In this document: piece after piece, positions 60,927-64,000 of the stretch
Layout: each line of letters opens with the position of its first letter
Numbering within the stretch: the first letter of the stretch is position 1
From: Candidatus Sulfotelmatobacter sp.
GTDB lineage: Bacteria > Acidobacteriota > Terriglobia > Terriglobales > Acidobacteriaceae
Direction: 5' to 3'
DNA: 64,000 nt
Assembly (NCBI GenBank): GCA_036500765.1
Contig: DASYBM010000004.1
Location: 930,001-994,000 of the forward strand
Position numbers and translations under genes: made by a program
The notes under the pieces: model-generated
Seen by the model: the letters and a program-made list of their open reading frames with translations, nothing else
Database searches by the model: none
Told to the model about the DNA's origin: nothing

Positions 60927-61187
60927 CTACCGCCCGAAGTACTTGGCGTTGCGCTCGGTGAAGGCGTTCCACTTTTCCGGCAGGTCATCGAGGGCGAAGA
61001 TGGCCGAGACCGGACACACCGGAACGCAGGCGCCGCAATCAATACATTCCACCGGATCGATATACAACAACTCTTCGGTCGCGTACGCGGGCTCATCTTT
61101 CTTGGGATGAATGCAGTCCACCGGACACGCATCCACGCATGCAGTGTCTTTGGTGCCGATGCATGGCTCAGCAATCACGTAGGTCAT
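60927..61187 (-). CDS. 2x[4Fe-4S] / 7Fe-type ferredoxin
   Basis: 86 residues. Cys9, Cys17, Cys21 and Cys25 come from EPCIGTKDTACVDACPVDC, and Cys48, Cys51, Cys54 and Cys58 from ECIDCGACVPVCP. The spacing and the C-terminal extension (LPEKWNAFTERNAKYFGR) match the Azotobacter/Thermus-type dicluster ferredoxin. It is a cytosolic low-potential electron carrier. AGGAGAC lies before the ATG. No partner oxidoreductase is adjacent. Confidence 0.93.
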   Translation of the reverse strand: MTYVIAEPCIGTKDTACVDACPVDCIHPKKDEPAYATEELLYIDPVECIDCGACVPVCPVSAIFALDDLPEKWNAFTERNAKYFGR

Positions 61188-61241
61188 AAAAGTATCAGTC
61201 TCCTAGGAGTATGGTTCCTATTTTACTACCGCGGCGGATCG

Positions 61242-61352
61242 GTGACCGCACATTCTAACAAGAATGGAGGCGGCTGGTACAGGGCGGGCTCGGGCGGGCA
61301 TTTCTGGTACCAAGACGATGGCCGCGGCCTGATCCGGGCCACACGAAAGTAA
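61242..61352 (+). CDS. Possible 36-residue small protein
   Basis: A GTG at 61242 opens a short frame encoding NKNGGGWYRAGSGGHFWYQD and DDGRGLIRATRK. The aromatic/Gly composition is protein-like, but the ribosome site is weak and no family is known. It overlaps the promoter side of the divergent ferredoxin gene. Low-confidence call. Confidence 0.25.
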   Translation: MTAHSNKNGGGWYRAGSGGHFWYQDDGRGLIRATRK

Positions 61353-61425
61353 TTTGGCGGTCCGAGATGTGAATGAGTTAATACTCAGAGATGTGCAGTG
61401 CGACCTCCACGACGAAGGCGCCTCC

Positions 61426-62352
61426 ATGGAAATGCGAAAGATTCTGGTTTCCCTGATCACCGAAGACAACGATTACCAGCTTGAACAAGCGGCGTCGGCG
61501 CAAGCGGCCGCTCTCAGACTTGGGGCAAACGTTGAGATCATTTATTCCGGCAACGACGCCGTGCAGCAGACCCAGCAGATTCTTACCTTTATCCAAGACC
61601 CCGCCAAACGCCCCGTTGCCATTCTGACGGAACCGGTAGGTACGGGGATGCCACAGATCGCAAAGGCCGCGGTGGGAGCGGGCATCGCGTGGGGCATCAT
61701 TAACACTGACGTCGACTACATCTCGCAACTGCGGCAACAAAGTTCGGTTCCGGTTTTCTGCGTCCTGTCGGATCATGAAGCCATTGGGAAGATTCAAGGC
61801 CAGCAGATTGCCGCATTCCTGGGTGAGCAGGGATGCGTCCTTCATATCGAAGGCCCTGCGGTACGCGATGTGGCGAAAGTCCGCACTAAAGGGATGCTCT
61901 CGACCAAGCCGCCGGGGATTGCGGTTAAGACCCTCAAGGGCGACTGGACTCAGAACAGCGGATACCATGCCATTAAATCGTGGCTGTCGCTGAGTACGTC
62001 GCGGCAGCTGAATGTGGGACTGATCGCATGCCAAAACGATGACATGGCGCTCGGAGCACGCCGCGCGTTTGAGGATCTGGGGAATATGAGCGAGCGCGAT
62101 GCGTGGCTTCGGCTGCCCATTACGGGATGTGACGGTGTACCCCGTTCCGGCCAGGAGTGGGTTCGCCAAGGTCGCCTAGCGGCCACGGTGATTTGCCCGC
62201 CGCTGATCGGGGACGCCATGCAATTGCTGGCCACGGCCTTCACGGCCGGCGTGCAGCCTCCGGGACGCACAGTCATAGCTCCGATTTCCTTTCCTGCCCT
62301 GAAGGAGCTACAGAAACCACGCAGCGCTGGTGCGGCCGGGGGCAGGGGCTAA
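61426..62352 (+). CDS. Periplasmic-binding-protein-like sugar-binding protein without signal peptide
   Basis: 308 residues with the type I periplasmic-binding fold: ILVSLITEDNDYQLEQAASA, QILTFIQDPAKRPVAILTEP, VFCVLSDHEAIGKIQGQQIA, QLNVGLIACQNDDMALGARR and ITGCDGVPRSGQEWVRQGRL. These are RbsB/LacI-effector-like landmarks. The ATG at 61426 follows GAAGG with seven bases of spacing. There is no signal peptide, lipobox or helix-turn-helix, so the protein should be cytosolic. No ABC-transporter genes adjoin. It may be a regulatory subunit or a sensor partner encoded elsewhere. Confidence 0.8.
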   Translation: MEMRKILVSLITEDNDYQLEQAASAQAAALRLGANVEIIYSGNDAVQQTQQILTFIQDPAKRPVAILTEPVGTGMPQIAKAAVGAGIAWGIINTDVDYISQLRQQSSVPVFCVLSDHEAIGKIQGQQIAAFLGEQGCVLHIEGPAVRDVAKVRTKGMLSTKPPGIAVKTLKGDWTQNSGYHAIKSWLSLSTSRQLNVGLIACQNDDMALGARRAFEDLGNMSERDAWLRLPITGCDGVPRSGQEWVRQGRLAATVICPPLIGDAMQLLATAFTAGVQPPGRTVIAPISFPALKELQKPRSAGAAGGRG

Positions 62353-62359
62353 CGGGAAG

Positions 62360-62432
62360 TGGGCGGTGATCAGTCATCAGTGATCAGTCATCAGTAATCG
62401 GTCATTAGTAATCAGCGATCAATTCAGTGGTC
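62360..62432. repeat. Degenerate ATCAGTGATCAGTC repeats
   Basis: About five imperfect copies of GATCAGTCATCAGT run from 62366 to about 62432. A related but shorter run, GATCAGTGATCACTGGTCAGT, lies at 17270-17292. Confidence 0.7.
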
Positions 62433-62490
62433 AGGGGAAGCTGCATCTTTTCATCGACCATCCCTGTAGTCGCAAAGATCAAAAGAAAAA

Positions 62491-62520
62491 GGCTGGCAGC
62501 GGTTTGCTGCCAGCCTTTTT
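62491..62520. terminator. Bidirectional terminator
   Basis: GGCTGGCAGC and GCTGCCAGCC form a perfect 10-bp stem with a five-base loop, A-rich before and TTTTT after. It serves the converging genes ending at 62352 and 62539. Confidence 0.93.
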
Positions 62521-62538
62521 CGTTTCGACTCGGATTTC

Positions 62539-63225
62539 TTAGCGATGTCCGCCGCCATGCCCACCGCCGCCATGGAAGCCACCGCCACCGTGGAAGCCAC
62601 CGCCACCGTGGAAGCCACCGCCGCCGCGCGCTCCGCCACCGTGGAAGCTGCCGCCGCCGCGGACTGCGCCGCCATGAAAACCGCCAACGGAACCGCGACC
62701 ATAGCCGCCGCGGGCAAAGCCGCGTCCGCCTACAAAGCCGCGTCCATAGAAGCCACGACCGCCTACAAAACCGCGACCGTAGTATCCACGGCCCCAGTAG
62801 CCATGTCCCCAACCCCAGCCCCAGCCGTACCAGGGACCGGCGCCGATAAAGACTCCGTTCACGAACCAGCGCGGACCGTAGAATCCGTAGGGCGCGCAAG
62901 CGTACGGATAATAAGAATAATACCCGTATGAGCATACGGGAGGCGCCGCATACGCCTGATCGTAACCCTGATCATATTGCTGATCGTTCTGCTGATCGTT
63001 TTGCTGATCGTTGTATTGTCGATTCGGGTATTGCTGATTCGGGTAAGGTTGATTGGGCTGGTTGTTGTAGCCCTGGTTGCCCTGATCGGAGTAGGTCTGG
63101 TTCTGATTATAAGTCTGGTTCTGATTCTGATCGTCGTAAGCCGGACCGTTGTCCGACTGTGCCTGCGAATAAGTCAGCGGCAGCATCAGCACGACCAGCA
63201 TCGCTAAATATTTTATGTAACGCAT
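62539..63225 (-). CDS. Exported Gly/Tyr/Asn/Gln-rich protein, copy 1
   Basis: 228 residues. The signal peptide (MRYIKYLAMLVVLMLPLTYSQAQ) leads to an Asn/Gln/Tyr-rich stretch (YNDQQNDQQNDQQYDQGYDQ) and then to a core with ACAPYGFYGPRWFVNGVFIG and GAGPWYGWGWGWGHGYWG. The C-terminal half is Gly/His/Arg repeats (RGFVGG, FHGGGG). The core is conserved in the paralogue at 63580, while the flanks differ. Low-complexity exported proteins of this type are probably surface or matrix components; function is unknown. Confidence 0.82.
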   Translation of the reverse strand: MRYIKYLAMLVVLMLPLTYSQAQSDNGPAYDDQNQNQTYNQNQTYSDQGNQGYNNQPNQPYPNQQYPNRQYNDQQNDQQNDQQYDQGYDQAYAAPPVCSYGYYSYYPYACAPYGFYGPRWFVNGVFIGAGPWYGWGWGWGHGYWGRGYYGRGFVGGRGFYGRGFVGGRGFARGGYGRGSVGGFHGGAVRGGGSFHGGGARGGGGFHGGGGFHGGGGFHGGGGHGGGHR

Positions 63226-63579
63226 ATGAACCCCCTTGGCTCCAGATTCGCGCAGTCCTATCGAAACTGGAAACCTTCAAAGACCGTGGTCTTGGTGGTC
63301 GCCTTTTGACCATCCCGTCGGGCCACTGGCTTCTAGTTATTTGAACGCGGCAGGCGAAGAAAAGTTGCAAGATTGGAGTGGCTCATTTCAACCATCCCGC
63401 CCAAATTCAACCACTTACAAGCCGCTATGCCTGCGGGAGGGACATCCTTGAGTCGATCCTGCTGCCTCCAGGCTCTGGGAAAAGAATGAGCCTGGTCTTA
63501 AACGGCAAGAGCACAGCGAGATCGTTCCGCTGTGCTCCTATATCAGGCTAGTGGTTGGGACGCGATTGAGCGCAGGCCA
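63226..63579. other. Intergenic region between Gly-rich paralogues
   Basis: This 354-bp gap has no gene. It contains a hairpin, GAGCACAGCG (63510-63519) with CGCTGTGCTC (63529-63538), which may end the minus-strand gene that stops at 63580, although it has no T-run. Confidence 0.5.
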
Positions 63580-64000
63580 TTACCGGCGTCCGCCGCCGTG
63601 GAAACCGCCGCGCGCTACTGCCCCGCCGCGGAATCCGCCGACTGGGCCATGGCCGACCGGACCATGGCCGACCGGACCATGGGCCACGAAACCACGACCC
63701 GCCCACGCGCGTCCCCATCCGGCATGACCGTACCACGGGCGACCATACCAGCCGTTCGCTCGCCCCCAACCGCCTAACCACGCCGGCCCATGAAACCACG
63801 GTCCGGCCCCGACGAACACACCTCCCACAAACCAGTCAGGACTGTAGTAGCCATAGGGTGCGCAAGCGTAGGGGGCGTATCCATAGTATCCATACGCACA
63901 GACCGGAGCACCCGCAGCAATGCCAACTCCCACCGGGCCAACGCCAATCCCGACTCGAACCTGTGCTTGCGAATACGCCAGCGGAACCATCAGCACCGCC
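63580..64000 (-). CDS. Exported Gly/Tyr-rich protein, copy 2, cut by window edge
   Basis: The open frame reaches the window end, so the start is missing. The visible part begins at the end of a signal peptide (MLMVPLAYSQAQ, aligned with copy 1). The core CAYGYYGYAPYACAPYGYYS, DWFVGGVFVGAGPWFHG is clearly paralogous to copy 1. A tandem VGHGPVGHGPVGG stretch and a Gly/His-rich tail follow. The two genes lie in tandem on the minus strand. Confidence 0.8.
   Translation of the reverse strand, partial: AVLMVPLAYSQAQVRVGIGVGPVGVGIAAGAPVCAYGYYGYAPYACAPYGYYSPDWFVGGVFVGAGPWFHGPAWLGGWGRANGWYGRPWYGHAGWGRAWAGRGFVAHGPVGHGPVGHGPVGGFRGGAVARGGFHGGGRR

Noticed and set aside
62545-62931. Plus-strand Ala/Thr-rich frame opposite the Gly-rich gene
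   Set aside because: It is a mirror image of the GC-rich glycine repeats. The minus-strand frame has a signal peptide and a paralogue.

Overview
The window looks like a chromosomal segment from an Acidobacteriota of the Terriglobia (Koribacter/Acidobacteriaceae-like) lineage. This is inferred from gene content, not from a marker gene. The evidence is a large Oar-like TonB-dependent receptor with an N-terminal carboxypeptidase-regulatory domain, a membrane Ser/Thr kinase with a C-terminal TPR half, an SBBP-repeat surface protein, Ig-like proteins carrying a hydrophobic hairpin, paired Gly/Tyr-rich exported proteins, and many small palindromic dispersed repeats in GC-rich DNA. I found no rRNA, tRNA, CRISPR array, IS element or prophage.

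Layout. 1-4.2 kb: a truncated secreted protein, a CPA2-type antiporter, an esterase and an exported protein. 4.3-10.0 kb: a plus-strand ligase/peptidase cluster (ATP-grasp, YbdK-like carboxylate-amine ligase, M29 aminopeptidase, an unknown protein, a second ATP-grasp-like protein). It is interrupted by a dispersed repeat and a frameshifted DUF1801 gene, and it is the best candidate for an undescribed peptide-like pathway. 10.1-20.8 kb: a VTT membrane protein, the Ser/Thr kinase, a Tat-exported TIM-barrel protein, a large PIG-L protein, an APC permease, an MFS exporter and a DinB protein. 21.2-27.7 kb: an aspartate-family amino-acid region, with a minus-strand operon (SDR, aminotransferase, cupin, thrC, thrB) and a divergent Cys/Met-metabolism PLP enzyme.

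27.8-46.2 kb: a TonB receptor next to a LacI regulator, then TPR, AsmA, SBBP and Ig-like envelope proteins, a CBS protein, a beta-barrel, two tandem exported VOC proteins and a MarR regulator. 46.2-53.2 kb: a membrane protein divergent from MarR across a perfect 14-bp palindrome, and a HEPN two-gene module lying between a complete alpha/beta hydrolase gene and a partial copy of its 3' end. PspC and TPR proteins, a zinc-ribbon membrane protein and thiD follow. 53.6-64 kb: rlpA, pyrF, small proteins, a decayed methyltransferase pseudogene, murQ, murA, a PQQ-repeat-like protein, a ferredoxin, a cytosolic periplasmic-binding-protein homologue, and two Gly-rich exported paralogues, the last cut by the window edge.

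Recurring themes are short tandem duplications near gene starts, Ig-like domains split by a two-helix hydrophobic insert, and several inactivated genes.
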